From NCBI GenBank assembly GCA_026936325.1, contig JAPTHN010000001.1, positions 78,189,380 through 78,253,379 on the forward strand: a stretch of DNA of 64,000 nt, read 5' to 3'. The notes under the pieces were generated by a model. It worked only from the letters and a program-made list of their open reading frames with translations. It was not told the DNA's origin and did no database searches. Numbering within the stretch: position 1 is the first letter of the stretch; each line of letters begins with the position of its first letter. Shown in pieces: positions 1-12,200 of this stretch. The DNA is from Platynereis dumerilii (taxonomy: Eukaryota; Annelida; Polychaeta; Phyllodocida; Nereididae). The translations under genes were made by a program, and so were the position numbers.

Positions 1-728
1 CCACGTGTATCCATTGGGGAATTGGAAAACAGAACGGGTTGGATAAAAAAAGATATATTTAGGGAAAAAAGCTAGGCCTATATCTCACTGCGCATTACCA
101 ACTTAAATGATTCCGAAAAAGGAAATGCGTAGTTTTTGGAACATCTTTCAACCTCATTCCTTCCTTTTACAAATTGAAAACAAGAACAGACACAAGCCAT
201 GATGAGAGTTGGATAAAGAAATAATGGAGAGAGCACATGAAGCTTCAGTTAAGCATGCAAAGGGATTCAAAGGGAAAAGCAAAGAGAAGCAGTAAGTCTG
301 AATGATGGCGGTGGCCTTGGTTTGACTGAAAGAATTTCAAGATCCTTTTGAGTTTGATTTTTCCTGTAGGGCACTATGATAGACTCTTGTTGCGAAAAAA
401 AAACATTGACTGTGTGAAATGCTGCAGGACATGGGATTTGGTTTATGTTCAAGAAACTTCAGGAAGGGCCTTGGCTGTAATAGGGGAATTTAAAAATTAT
501 TCTAGCACTTGTAGAACAGGACAGCATTAGAATTTCAAGCAGTTTACAAGCATAGTTTATCACTACTGCACAGTTTGTATGAAAGTGTAAATTTTCACAA
601 ACATTAACTGTGTATGTTTCATACTTGTAGGTTGTAGAAATTTGAACAAGCAAAGAATCTCCTATTAAAAAAATACTAGCATTTCAAAATTTATCTTCAT
701 CATTTTCTTTGCACTTGAGTGTACATCC
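1..728. repeat. Left arm of a ~725 bp long inverted repeat (contains segment a)
   Basis: This stretch reappears as its reverse complement at 21195-21922, 20.5 kb away. Reading both arms side by side shows only scattered single-base differences, about 96-97% by eye. The outer end is cut by the window start, since the right arm matches up to base 1. Inside lies segment a of the array unit (about 100-480), which also occurs in more diverged form at 11430-11800 and 52560-52740. Matching short open frames in both arms are simply the same DNA and are not evidence of a gene. Confidence 0.9.
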
Positions 729-1549
729 TCAAATCGAAAATAATCACTGGTGTGCTACTTGTGGTTTTAAATTAATGTTCTAGAGCTCATAGAAAATCGA
801 AGACAGTGCCTCTTTACCTATTCAAAGAACACCTTTAAAAACAGCTATTGTATAAAAAAAAACAATCAGTTCTCATATCAAAGCAAATTTTGTTTTCTTT
901 TTAGCTGTTCTACTGAAGGCCCTAGGTTCAATTTCCACTCAGATAACTATACATTGGGAAATCTTCATAAAACAAGGAATGCACCTGCCTCATTATGCTG
1001 GTTCCTGCATATACTATTTACAAGTTCACAAAAATGTCAGGACAAAATTGGTTTTTTAGATTTAAAAAAATCCATGTTGGTTGTTTGCATTGAAATTTGG
1101 TTTTTCAAAAAACCATTTTGAATCTAAAAAACCAATTTTGTCTGAAATTTTTTAGAGTGCAGTCAAAGGATAAATACAAGAGGTAAATAAAAGCCCTGCC
1201 CAGCTTATCTTGCGTGAAATGAGGTGCCTCACATGTAACTAACAGTCCGGCCTCAAAATGTTTTAAATTGGCTGTATCGGCATTTATTAGGATGGTTCTT
1301 GAATGTCACAGTGTTAAACAGTAGTGTTCAGTGCATTATTATATGTTCATTAGATAATGATAAGACCCGTGGATCTTTTTTTCTTCTTCTTTGGTATTTT
1401 TTATTGGCAGCACTGTGTCCCTTAAAAAGTTTTTAATTTTCTAAATGAAGCCTGAAAAACTAAAAGTGTACGATTCTAGAGTATAAGGTCAGGAGAACAT
1501 TGTAAGACAAAAACGAAAAATATTCTACAGCGAGACTTTTAGTAATGTA
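729..1549. other. AT-rich spacer with a small hairpin
   Basis: No gene or recognised element was seen. A small inverted repeat lies at about 1042-1143: the word AAAATTGGTTTTTTAGAT is matched by ATCTAAAAAACCAATTTT, with about 50 bases between. Segments b to e, present in array copies 2 and 4, are absent between segments a and f here, so copy 1 carries a deletion or was joined at this point. Confidence 0.5.
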
Positions 1550-2737
1550 AAGCCTGTCATTTATCCGGGTCATCTATTGAGGCCCATTGAACAACCTTAT
1601 ACTACAAAGGTTCAACTCCTACGGCAGCATGTTGGAATTACCTAAAGAGGCTTGCTGCAGCTACAGCATTTCCAAGTCTTTCTTACTTGGATGTTTGGAC
1701 AACTAATGTTATTCAATAATTACCATACACTTTGAACATCCATATTTATATTTCTTTGAAGTGGTCATATATTTCTTCATAATAATGCCAATGTTGCTAA
1801 TCTTATGGTCCTGATCCTGCAAGCGATATTCCTACAAGTGCTGACTGTGTGACATGTACATAAAACCTTAGAAATCTCAGGTTGTAGTATAATGTTCAAT
1901 TGTCACTCAATGTATTTTCATCATTTGTAGTTATGGGAAAAGATGTCATATTATAAATTGTGCAAAGCTGTTACTACAGCACATATATACAACAGCGCAT
2001 TTGTTTTTGTAACTTGCAAATATAAGTTCACTTAGGTAAATGACAATTCTAAACTATGACAGACTACCAACTTCTGCTGTCAATCTTTACATAATTCTAA
2101 ATTGCAGAGCTTTTCCTTTTTGAACACATACCTATGCTGCCATAATTCTACATTTAATGGGACTTTCATTGCCGAAATATAATTATGGCTCATGAAGCAG
2201 AGTCTAAAATCCCTGATTACTTTTCGTATTCCATACAAAGAGTTGACAATGGCATGGTGGAGTGCTATACAGAAGAGGTTTCCAGATAAGGAAGCGGAGG
2301 CAGTCATTCTACACATCTTTCATTTTTTGGATGACACTGATCGTCTATGAGGTAATCTTATCACAAAGCACTCTCTCAAGACTCCTTATCCACCAAGTCA
2401 CATTAATGGCAGATTAGCACAAATATGAAGAAATACAAAGTTTCTTCAGTCCCTGATTGTTGTCTTGAGGATATCATCCTGAGCCACTGTGGTCTCCGAT
2501 ATCCTTCAGTATAGAGGTACTTTTTCCTAATTGCCATTGCTGGACAGCCGGCAAGTGCAGGACAAAAGTTGTGAAGATTGTGCTTGGCAACTCAACAAAT
2601 AATATGAATATTGAATGGTGCTGATTTCAGCAATCACTTTAGTTCAGCTGCCTTCAGATTGGCTCCTTCTCATCAACTCTGCAAGTCATTACCAGCTAAT
2701 TATTCAAATTTGGTGCTTGTTATTGCAGATAAACATA

Positions 2738-3168
2738 TTTGTTCCATGACCCCTATGTAACAAGCCCCCTGATTGGCCAACAAGCCGCCTGCATAATGTG
2801 ATGTTCACCTGTGTGCGGTTGTGTGTGACAGGCAGGTCAGTAACAAAAGTGTTATTCACTGATCAGTGAATATAACATTTGTTATTGACCTGCCTGGAAA
2901 AAAATTTCCAAAAAAAAAAAATCCGAAAAAAGAAAATTTCACCAAAAATTTTTTTTCCAAAAAAAAAGACAACTTTCCAGAAAAAAAAATTTTCCACAAA
3001 AAAAAATTATCATGGAACAAAACAATTGTGGACTTCAGTTTCGGTCAATATCAGGTTTTACGGACCTGACCTAATGATATTCACCTCGGCCTTCGGCCTC
3101 GGTGAATATCACCGGTCAGGTCCGTAAAACCTGATATTGACCTCAACCGAAGTCCATAATTGTATAAT
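2738..3168. mobile_element. Short DNA element with two hairpins, inserted in segment h/i of copy 1
   Basis: The site without the insertion is seen at about 43650-43680, where the flanking words ATAAACATATTT and TTAAACAATC lie close together. The insert holds a 68-base palindrome at 2829-2896, an A-rich homopolymer-laden stretch at 2897-3020, and a ~70-base-arm hairpin at 3022-3163 with loop TTC. It ends in TGTATAATATTT. Its layout matches the larger insert at about 14530-15685. It encodes no transposase. The superfamily was not assigned and the exact left boundary is uncertain. Confidence 0.6.
3022..3163. repeat. Perfectly placed long hairpin (two ~70-base arms)
   Basis: The left arm runs from ACAATTGTGGACTTC to the central CCTCGGCC, and the right arm reads back from GGCCTCGG to GAAGTCCATAATTGT. 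Only a few mismatches separate the arms and the loop is three bases. Such a sequence would extrude or fold strongly. It forms the right end of the element at 2738-3168. Confidence 0.85.
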
Positions 3169-6129
3169 ATTTAAACAATCGCTCTTTTTCCTTTTTTTTT
3201 CCTTTAGATGTTTTTTTTTTCGAAACACAAGCATAGGCTACTTAACCATACAGTTTTATTTCTTTTTGTATTACATCATCTGGTGTTTGTCTCTGTGTAA
3301 AACAGTTTCTATTGCCACCTTTAACAATGACCTTGCTGACATTGTCCTATTATCAAGATTATAACTCCTTGTTTGACTCTAATTCGGAGACAGTTCTGGG
3401 AGATTGTCCTCTTAGCTTTGACATTGCATGGCAAGTGAGAGCAATAAAGAAGACTCCATAACAAGCTGGAGATTGGCCTGTCTAAAATACACCTTCTTGC
3501 ACGAAACTACTGCAAGGCCGTACATAGACAGATAACAAGTGAATTTGACCTTCTGAAATGGAAAGGGCAAGTTGAAGGTTATATTCACAAATGCAAAACA
3601 TTGATCGAGCAAGTTACAAACAGCTTTGTGTAAGAAGAGACCTTGAACACATCAAAGGCAAAAGATTTCTTGGAAAATTTATTTGCCAGAACTAATGCTT
3701 CATTTAATGAGTAATTTTATCTGACAGCCAGTTAGCGAACAGGCCAGAGCACTGAAGATGCATCTTTACAGTAATTCTCTATCCTCAAACCTTGGGCCAA
3801 TGTTAGTACAATCAATGTAGATCAAGAGTTCTTTGTTGGTAAATGTTACATTAGATTATTAGCTCTTTGTAAATCTTACCATACATGTAAAACATGTGTA
3901 ATGGTGTGTCTGGAAAAGAACAGGTATGAAAAGTACAGACTAACAACAAGCAAGTGTTTGTGGGACAGTTCGTCACAAGCAGAAGGTTGATTGATGAGCA
4001 ACGCGACTGGGAGATTAAAGGGGACCTATCCACCAAAAGGTCGATGGTATCCCCTTTGAGGTCAGCCTTTATGTTCCCTTTTGCGCGTCAAAAGCAAAAG
4101 AGATGATGCAAAACACCATAATTTATGATGGTTAACCAGCTTATAGCTGGGCACACATGCACATTAAAAATATATAATTGCATATCAATTTACAATAAGT
4201 TGAGATGACACATATATTTGTTACTGTACATAAAACTGCAACATATAGACCTAACGAATCTCCTGCAACCTTCAGGTCATCTCAAATCAAGCTGACTTGG
4301 ATAAATGGATAACATAGAATTTTCTCCATTGACAGAATGAGTATGAAAACCACTCTACACAGATAAATCTGCTCACCAGCTCACCAAACAGAATAATACG
4401 AATCACCAGTTGGCAACATACATGTAAAGGTTCTTCAGATTTCAAGGTAGGCCCTATACAATTCTTTTGGTTGCTCTGTAATATGTATACAAGTAACTTA
4501 TTGGCATTAGAATGACGGATATTTGTGGGGAAAGGAAGTGCAAAGTGGAAGGATCTGATTGTCTCCATGATATGCCGAAAGGAGGCTTAAAATGGGCAAT
4601 ATGGATAGAAGCTGTCAAAGTTAGTAGTAGAGGACTGGTCATTAGGTCACATGAAAAATAAGTAAGGGTCATTCAATCACATTAGGAATGTACAGAAAGT
4701 GAAAGGCCCGATGCTTTACCATTCGGCAAAATACCCCCCATTAAGCGTAGTTTGACTGACAGCACCCTTCAGGTTGTAGATGAAATTTGACATCATTGCA
4801 GTTTCTAATTCATCTGATTTTACAATTCTGCTATTTCAACTGATACACTCAGAGGAAGGAAATGAATGGGGCCTTTGGAAAAATGAGAAGCTGAATTGCA
4901 GTAATAAAGTCAAGATTCTGGGATTAAAAGAAATCTCATTGTGGACCTTCAAGGTAATAAAAGGTCAGGATATAAAGGCACATACGTCATGCCTTTCTAA
5001 GAGCTTTTTCTTTTGCAGATCACGAAATCTATTCATCCAAAACTTTCCCTAGCAATTAAACGCTTTCAATGCATTTGAGGTAACTTGAATATCCTGACAC
5101 AGTATATTTTTAATGGCCTACTTAGGTACAAGTCTTCATTTGAAGATATAAATGTCCTTTGAAAAGAAACAGAATTGTTGTGTTGCATGCACTCTATTCA
5201 TGCACTCTATGTAGGCCTAACTGGGACTTTTTTCCTCCAAAAATAAGAGTGAGTCGACGATTTACGTCCTGGTAAAGTTAATGGTTTATTGTTATATTTA
5301 CAGCAATTTGAACACTTTAGAAGAGCACTTATATATTGTTGATTTAAAGCGAGTTTGAAGATCAACAGCACAAAAAAATTACCCTCTGATCTAGGCCTAC
5401 CACAATTTCGTATATAACATTTAACAGTCATGAGACTTGCGGTGTACGTTTTTCAGCGGTGTCATTACCAGCAGGATGATTCAGAACAAGTACACATGAA
5501 CTATACTGTGTGTGTAGGCTGTGTGTAATTGCAGAGACCTATTTTAGAGATGCAAACTGTCTGTGAGCCAGAGTCATACACTCAGACAAGTACAAAATTA
5601 ATTTCCTTATTACATCTGCATTTTAGATGAATGCACCCGATTTTAAGCAAATCAATATGAAGTTTTCTCAGACCAAGCATATTAATTGGAAATTTAATCA
5701 AATTAAATTGCTTATCGTATGCTCCTGTCCATATTTTAGCCATTTATAAATTCATACACTCACTAAAGATATGCCTCTTTTCAGTGCAACCCTCACTCAT
5801 CAGCTAATAATCGTTTAGGCATATGTCCAATAGATACATATATATAGGTCTAGAAACATACAGTTTTTGCAGACCTGCTGATTGTGTGTTTTTGTCATAC
5901 AGTACAATCAAAAAATAAAGTTTTTTTTTAGGCAAATTAGAACCTGTCTTAACATTGGATAAAATTGTGGTGAGGATTGAACGGTAGCTGTAAGGAGATT
6001 TGGGGTGGGGAGGAGAAAGTAGATCAAAGTAGGAAACAGAGAACTTTTTTTTTGGTTGTACTGTCTAAGTCGCAACAAAAATCAGAATCGCAGGCGCCAC
6101 AAACTTTGAACTTCTAGACCCACAGTGTT

Positions 6130-7066
6130 GGGGAGAGCGGGGCACAGTGAGACGGCAGGCACAGTGAGACAAAGCCCATAGCGTGTAGCTGGTAATGTTT
6201 ACAGATCAATCCTCTTTTTTATACTACAAAAAGTAAGTAAGTGAGAGATTGTCGTATATCCTGAATGCCTACACAGCATATCGAAAGTGAAATTTCAATA
6301 TTTTGGTTTTTAGCCAGTAAAAGTAAATAATTTTGCTAAACAACTTTTTGTTATAATTCTCAAGAAAAATGGCATAATGCAAATCAATTGCCAGGGATTC
6401 AAACCTTGATTATTTGTCTTAGTTTAGTGAGATGATGATCCACAATGCAGGCATCCGGTCCGCAGGATTCAAAAATTTTTCAAAGAGAGCTGCGTGGGGC
6501 ACAGAGAAACAGTTTGAGACGGGGCACAGTGAGACATCACAAAATACACGTGAAACCACCTGAATATAATGCATAGCTCACAATTCACTATACAAAACAA
6601 AATGTATGCTATAAACTACTGATTTTAGTGAGTCATATCCAGAGAGAAGCATCAGAAAGAATTTTGATTAGTTTGTAACAGGTGCGGCAGGTTAAATAAG
6701 TTGTGCATGTGTCCTGTGCGATGAAGTTTCCAAACATCCTCAAAAAAGGACATAAAAATCACCTAGCCAGCTGCTTTTATAAGAGTACAGTAGTTTCTGT
6801 AGCAACAATTGATAAAACAATTCTGCAGGTCCTGAGGATCGGCGGTTATGGCAGCAGATGCCCTGTCTCACAGTGAGACACTTGACGAGCATGGACGTAA
6901 CTCAAAATTACTTTAAACCTGTAAAAGGTAGGAACCTGAAACTACTGGACAATATATCCAACATCATCATCTATACTGTGGACCTGATCTTATTTAACTC
7001 GTTATTAGCAACATTTTGGAACACTTGAAAATAAAAAAAAGTTTCTCACTGTGCCCCGGTCTCCCC
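6130..7066. mobile_element. TA-flanked element with GGGGAGACCGGGG-type cap, CACAGTGAGAC type
   Basis: The left end reads GGGGAGAGCGGGGCACAGTG and the right end is the complement of GGGGAGACCGGGGCACAGTG, followed by TA at 7067-7068. The left flanking dinucleotide is TT, probably a mutated TA. The terminal word GGCACAGTGAGAC recurs inside (about 6155-6170 and 6520-6535, and in part near 6870). No transposase frame is present, so it is non-autonomous. Three relatives with other subterminal words lie at 22087, 44943 and 47952. Confidence 0.75.
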
Positions 7067-7599
7067 TACTATCCCTCACAAGCCTGTAATGGTGAGAATT
7101 AGGGAGGATCAGCACATTATATAACAGAAGAAATTCAATAACGTCACCAGGCTGAATAAACTGCATTACGTCACAGAGGCGCCTTAAACAGATTATCTGG
7201 CTGACTTGCCTTAAACGAAGCTGATTAATTCTGTTACCAGTTCAAGAATCTATATCCGGGCTTACACAAGAGGAACGATTCAATCTGAGAATCATGTGAA
7301 GTCTTACTGAAAGTTATGTTATTTTCATGGCATAATACCTGGTTATTCTGTGAGGTAGTCAATTTGATTTGTTACACCAACCATTGCGCAAAGTTGGATT
7401 TCTCTGGGCAATCTGTCATTGTGAAAAACAAACTTTTCCATAACTCTGATGGTATCTGAGGATTTTCTGTGATGGGCAAGTAAAAAATGGAAAACTTCTT
7501 TGTGTTGTCAACTTGCTAATGATAAAGAATGCTAAAAAAGATGTGAAAGGCATTATTGTCCAAGAGTTTTCTGAAAATTATAATGTACATAATTAATTA

Positions 7600-7822
7600 A
7601 TTATACTGCACTATAAATTTTGAAATTTTGAGTCGGCTTAAATCATTAAGTGAGAGGGTTGCAAAATTCCTTTGAGCTACCATAGTTTGTTGTTTGAGTT
7701 ATGATAATCTGTCCATCGTTATAACTTACAAACAGCAATATGTGTTGGCACAAAGGAATTTTGCAACCATCTCACTCAATTGTTTGAGCTAACTCAAAAT
7801 TCAAATTATACAGTTTATGATC
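7600..7822. mobile_element. Short inverted-repeat element (MITE-like)
   Basis: A ~75-base arm at about 7603-7680 is matched in reverse complement at about 7745-7820. Both arms include the word GGTTGCAAAATTCCTTTG. The insert lies between unit segments m and n and has no counterpart in copy 3, so it is private. No target duplication was resolved. Confidence 0.55.
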
Positions 7823-8508
7823 ACGGAAAGTCAACTTGTCATAGTTTATCTGGGAAATTATGGTGAAGTGTTTATGTTACTTATGCTATGTCAGATGAAG
7901 CACATTTCACCAAAGACAGAACTCAGTCTTATTACCCTGGAATTACCTGAATGTGTCAGAATGTCCTGCATGACATGTAATCTGAATGCTTCGTAATTCA
8001 AATTCTTTGGAACTGGATACCAAACTGTCGAATACTCTCTAGGTTGATCGGTTGTAAACTTTATCTATAGATTTTGGCAATTAGATTTCAGTGAGGCTAC
8101 TAGTTATTCTAAATAAATTGGTGTTTCTGGTGAAGTGAGCCTTTTAGAGCACAACAGGTGGGTGCAAGAAAAAATAATTCTATTACAGTAAACAAACGAA
8201 TGAGGAGTACTTACATTCAGCTGCTAGTGGCCATCAGTGACTTCACAACAAGCCCTATCAAACACATTAAAATGAAGTGTCAACATTTTCATTGGGTAAA
8301 TCTTGTGACTTAACTGATGTGTGCTTTGCAGCAGTAGGTGACTCCTTTCGATAACATTGAAAGTATTGGCTATGACGTCATTAATATGAGCAATGAAGAT
8401 TAAAATGGAACAGATAGGCTGTGACCTCACAAGGAACATTACAGTCCAATTCTGTAAGCACTTGACATTCATCTAGTGTAATTCTGTTTCCAGATCAAAA
8501 TTACCTTA

Positions 8509-8916
8509 GGGACTGTTCAGAATTTATGACTGGGGGGGGGCGGTAGTTTTGGCCGAGGGGGTTCTAACTCTTCACACGTGTTTCAAGGGGGGTAACTAAT
8601 TTTTGATAACACTTCCAAGGGGGGGGGTAAAAAATTTTAATAAAGAAAATACGTTCAAAAACAGGCATAAACTCATTTTATTTGGACTTTTTTACGCGCA
8701 AAAGTCCGCAAAATGACCCAAATCTGTACGCATGGCCATGTATAACAGTATATTGTGTATTGCTTTGTATGTTGAGGGGGGGGGGTTACTAAAAATACTC
8801 ATGAAACATAAGGGTGGGGTACTGAAAATCCACATGGAACTCAAGGGGGGGTATCAATTTTTGATGGGAAGTTCCACCAAAACTCCCACCCCCAGTCATA
8901 AATTCTGAACGGTCTC
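8509..8916. mobile_element. 408 bp MITE with CAGAATTTATGAC inverted ends
   Basis: The left end GGACTGTTCAGAATTTATGA is matched by the complement of ACCGTTCAGAATTTATGACT at the right end. The interior is G-run-rich at both sides (8524-8531, 8620-8630, 8775-8783). Flanking octamers TTACCTTA (8501-8508) and TTACATAA (8917-8924) could be a decayed 8-bp target duplication, as hAT-type elements make, but two of eight bases differ. The open frame on the minus strand through here is accidental. Confidence 0.65.
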
Positions 8917-9512
8917 TTACATAATGTTTTATCCAGTAAACAGTAAAGGGCCAGTGACTGAAGTGCAGTAGCAATCCTATACTTGGAATGAGGAATAGCA
9001 GCAGAGTTGAATGAAACCCTAAACGTAGCTTTTTCTCCGTATTGTGCTCAGTCACACTTTTTAGGGCGATTACAACCAAAAACCAAGAAGCCATCCTTGG
9101 ACTTATGAAGCCTGATGAATGCCCCACTTGAAGTGGTCATTGATTAGATCTGTTACATTGTAACTGCCACTGTTGTAGCCTCTAATAACGGCAATCATAG
9201 CAACAGAGAATGTGCCAGATTATGAGATTGCATGAGAAGGAAAATTGTTCAATGAAGTAGACACCTCTTTACAGGACCCGGGGCCTTATCATTGATAGCA
9301 ATGTAAACAACACTCAGAATGAGTGATGCTGTAAAGTGGCAAGGTGTACACCGAGGGCAAGGTGAATCGAAGCTCAGGATGCAAAATGGTCTCCGGGACT
9401 CAGGGACAGAACTGCAGAATTCCTTTGCAGGAAGAATTTTGGGGTACTGCCATAGCACCCCATTTCCCCATGAAGCAACTAATTTGTTAGAATTATAAAA
9501 CTCCCAATTCAC

Positions 9513-10080
9513 TCCTATTGTGTAAAGGAAATATGACAGTTTTTAATTTCAAATCTGTTCAGGCAAAAGCTCAGGATAATAACGATAAATTTTCAAACGA
9601 TGTTGTACAAATGACAAATATGTTTGTTCAAATCAAAATAACTTGCATAAACATACATAAAGTTGACAGTTAAATGGGCTTCAAATGTCACTTTCATGAC
9701 GATTTTTATTTGATTTGATTTATTGAACAAATTCATCAGTGCTAATACATCGAGTGTGCAGCATATATAAAATGAGCAAAAATGACCTAATGAAATCAGA
9801 ATGAAGTATATACAGTGATGAAAAAGTTAGGATGGCCCACCTTGTGTTTGACTTCAAATGTTAAGTCCACTTTCTCAAATTCTGCAGCTTCACACCCCCC
9901 CCCACCGAAAATGTTCCCTGGACAATATAGATACAGGATCAACAAAGTAAAAACCTTAACCTAAACTTTTGGGTACCACCCCTCCACTGCCGGACTATTA
10001 ATATGGATAAATAAAGCTAAAGTCTATCTACCTATCCGTTTCTCTCTGTCTATCTATCTAAATGATAAGTTTTGACATCA
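9513..10080. other. Spacer with C-run and TATC-like tracts
   Basis: No gene was seen. There is an AT-rich stretch with a TTTGATTTGATTTATTGAAC word at about 9708, a ten-base C-run near 9895-9903, and a short CTATCTATC-type tract at about 10020-10062. This separates array copy 1 from the inverted z segment. Confidence 0.5.
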
Positions 10081-10337
10081 CACTGAAAAAAAGATTTGTG
10101 TAAAACAGACAAAACAAATGTTAGCTGGTGTCCGTCCAAAATTTTTTTTAAATTCAGACAAAAGGTATTTGTATTTTTGACATTTCATTGATCAAATCAC
10201 ACAAAAAATTGATCAAGATCGACAAAGAAATGTAAAAAATACACATACCTTTTGTTTGAATTTAAACAAAATTTTGGACGGACACCAGCTAACGTTCATT
10301 GTCTGTTTCACACAAACCTTTTTTTCAGTCCAGTGTC
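10081..10337. mobile_element. 257 bp hairpin MITE (~105-base arms)
   Basis: The left arm starts near ACTGAAAAAAAGATTTGTG and the right arm is its complement, ending near 10333. Both arms contain TTAGCTGGTGTCCGTCCAAA or its complement. The arms pair over almost the whole element, leaving about 45 loop bases around 10190-10230. No coding capacity. No clean target duplication was resolved. Confidence 0.75.
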
Positions 10338-10339
10338 TG

Positions 10340-10740
10340 ATGGTATGGCCATGCTTTTATGTCAATTCTGTAATTTTCTTGTCTTGAATGGTAAACTGGT
10401 GACTGCAGACTACCATCCCAGCTTCTTGATAATATGCCTAAGAGTTCCCAAGCCAAAAAAGTAGTTTAGGTAAGAAAGGTTAAATGTCAAGCTGCCACCC
10501 AAGAACGTTAATAAAACCACATTAGCTCTCTTAATTCAATAGAGCTGCCATACCTAACTAGCTTCCTATAACATAGGCTTTTAGGGCAACATATCCTTTC
10601 AGATCCAATAAGGACAATCTTATGAACAAGTTTACCTTTGTGATCAATCTCTAGAGTCTATACTCTGGAACCTACAATGTAAACCATTCTTATATCTGTA
10701 GCTAAGATGGGGCTGGCATTAGGCCCACAATGTTTTGAAC
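10340..10740 (-). repeat. Inverted copy of array segment z
   Basis: The reverse complement matches segment z at about 38350-38700 and 39610-39930. Shared words include TCCTTATTGGATCTGAA and CCCTAAAAGCCT, and it runs through to TGACATTT. All other z copies in the window are in plus orientation, so this piece has been inverted. It abuts the hairpin MITE at 10081-10337. Confidence 0.8.
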
Positions 10741-11399
10741 AATTATTACAGTTCGGTAGTAATTTTTTTTTTATACCGTGGCACTTCATTCATAATCATA
10801 TAGTATGCTATTCCTCAACTTCAGTAATATAGAGTGACATTGTCGAATGAATCATTCAAGCCTGGGGTATCAAAAGTAGTTTCTCCACAACTTCAAGATT
10901 TGAAATTTTACAGGCAAACTAAGAGGCCATTCACCTATCTCACCTGTTCATTAATTATGCAACATTAAGGCAAACTTTTACTGTTTTTTGTAGGAGGTAA
11001 AATTTTACAGATCAGTATATTTTGATGCCTCAGAGGTTTGATTTTATGCCATTTGTTATATATTATAAAGGTTTCCTTTATTATGAGTAGTTTAAATGTC
11101 AACTATTCTGTCTGTTTTATGGTCTTCTAGCGGCAAAGCTGTTTTTTCACATCATATCTGAATATTATGTATGGACCTTCTCAATCATTATAAAGTACAG
11201 TGATTAAAATCATAAGCAATTAAATTATGAAACAAATTGAAGACAAAAGAGGATAAGAGAGATGCAAAAACGAACATTGTCACATAACAGCCTAAAGTAA
11301 CGACAAAATATATATTATCATTGGTAGCAAATATATATGTTTGCATCAGGGAATCAAAAAACTGACTTCATTATGGCAAAAATTGAAATATCTTATTGC
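10741..11399. other. AT-rich spacer between array copies 1 and 2
   Basis: No gene, element end or clear repeat was recognised. Base composition matches the surrounding array. Confidence 0.5.
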
Positions 11400-12094
11400 A
11401 ACCGTCACGACTGTGAAAAAGAACTACCTAATTTTTGGAACATACTTCAACATCAAACCATCCTTTTTACAAATGGAAAACATGAACAGATGCAAGCCAT
11501 GACGTAACTTGCAAAGAGAAGTAATGAAGGCACATGCAGCTTCGGTTAAGCATGCAAAGCGATTCAAAAGGAAAAACAGAGAGGAGTAACAAGTCTGAAT
11601 GATGGCTCTGACCTTGGTTTGACACCAAGCATTAAAACAACCTTGTAAGTTTGATTTTTCCTGTAGGGCACAACGCTAAACTCTTGTTTCGAAAAAAACA
11701 TTTGATTGAGTGAATTGCTGCAGGCAATGGGATTTGGTTTGTGTGTAAGAAACTAAAGAAAGGGCCTTAGAGTTGGCTGTGGAAATGAAATGTAAAATTA
11801 TTCTGGTAGCTACTAAGAACAGGAAAAGAACAGAATTCAAAGCAGTTCATACTGCAAAGTTTTCATTAAAATATTTAATCTGTTTCAAACAAGTTGCAGG
11901 AGTTTTATGAAGGAGCAAAGAATGTCAGATCGAAAACACCCTATCTTATTTGTGAATAAAAATTATGTTACAGAAATGATCTGCATCCTTTTTCCTTGTG
12001 CATAAATTGACATCTTGAAATGTAAATAATTATCCTGTGCAAAGACTGCAATATGCCTCTTTACCATGGTCCCTGCATGTCCTAGTGCCATCTA

Positions 12095-12200
12095 GGATTA
12101 GATTAAATTTGTTCATTGATGCACGGATTGATTCATTGATTTATTCTTTGGTTAACTCCTTGATTCCTTGATTAATTTACCACTAATGGATTCATTGATA
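12095..12200. repeat. Degenerate ATTGATTC-type short tandem repeat
   Basis: Words such as GATTGATTCATTGATT, TCCTTGATTCCTTGATT and GGATTCATTGATA follow one another with a loose 8-base period. It is not seen at the corresponding place in array copy 4. Confidence 0.5.

Larger units (their letters stand above)
1550..9512. repeat. Array unit copy 1, segments f to n
   Basis: Segments recognised by shared words, in order: f 1550-1760, g 2040-2570, h 2580-2710, i 3175-3650, j 3680-4070, k 4285-5170, l 5480-5880, m 7080-7450, n 7880-9512. The same order occurs in copies 2, 3 and 4. Private insertions separate segments at 2738-3168, 6130-7066, 7600-7822 and 8509-8916. No frame stays open across all copies of a segment with a coding-like substitution pattern. 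I read it as a duplicated non-coding or long-dead unit; its original nature is unknown. Confidence 0.75.

Noticed and set aside
2866-3127. Two overlapping lysine/phenylalanine-rich frames
   Set aside because: They come from A-runs and T-runs inside the hairpin element and overlap in two frames; composition artefact.
8789-9127. 112-codon minus-strand frame
   Set aside because: Runs across a MITE boundary into array segment n and is not kept open in the copy at 50710-50880.
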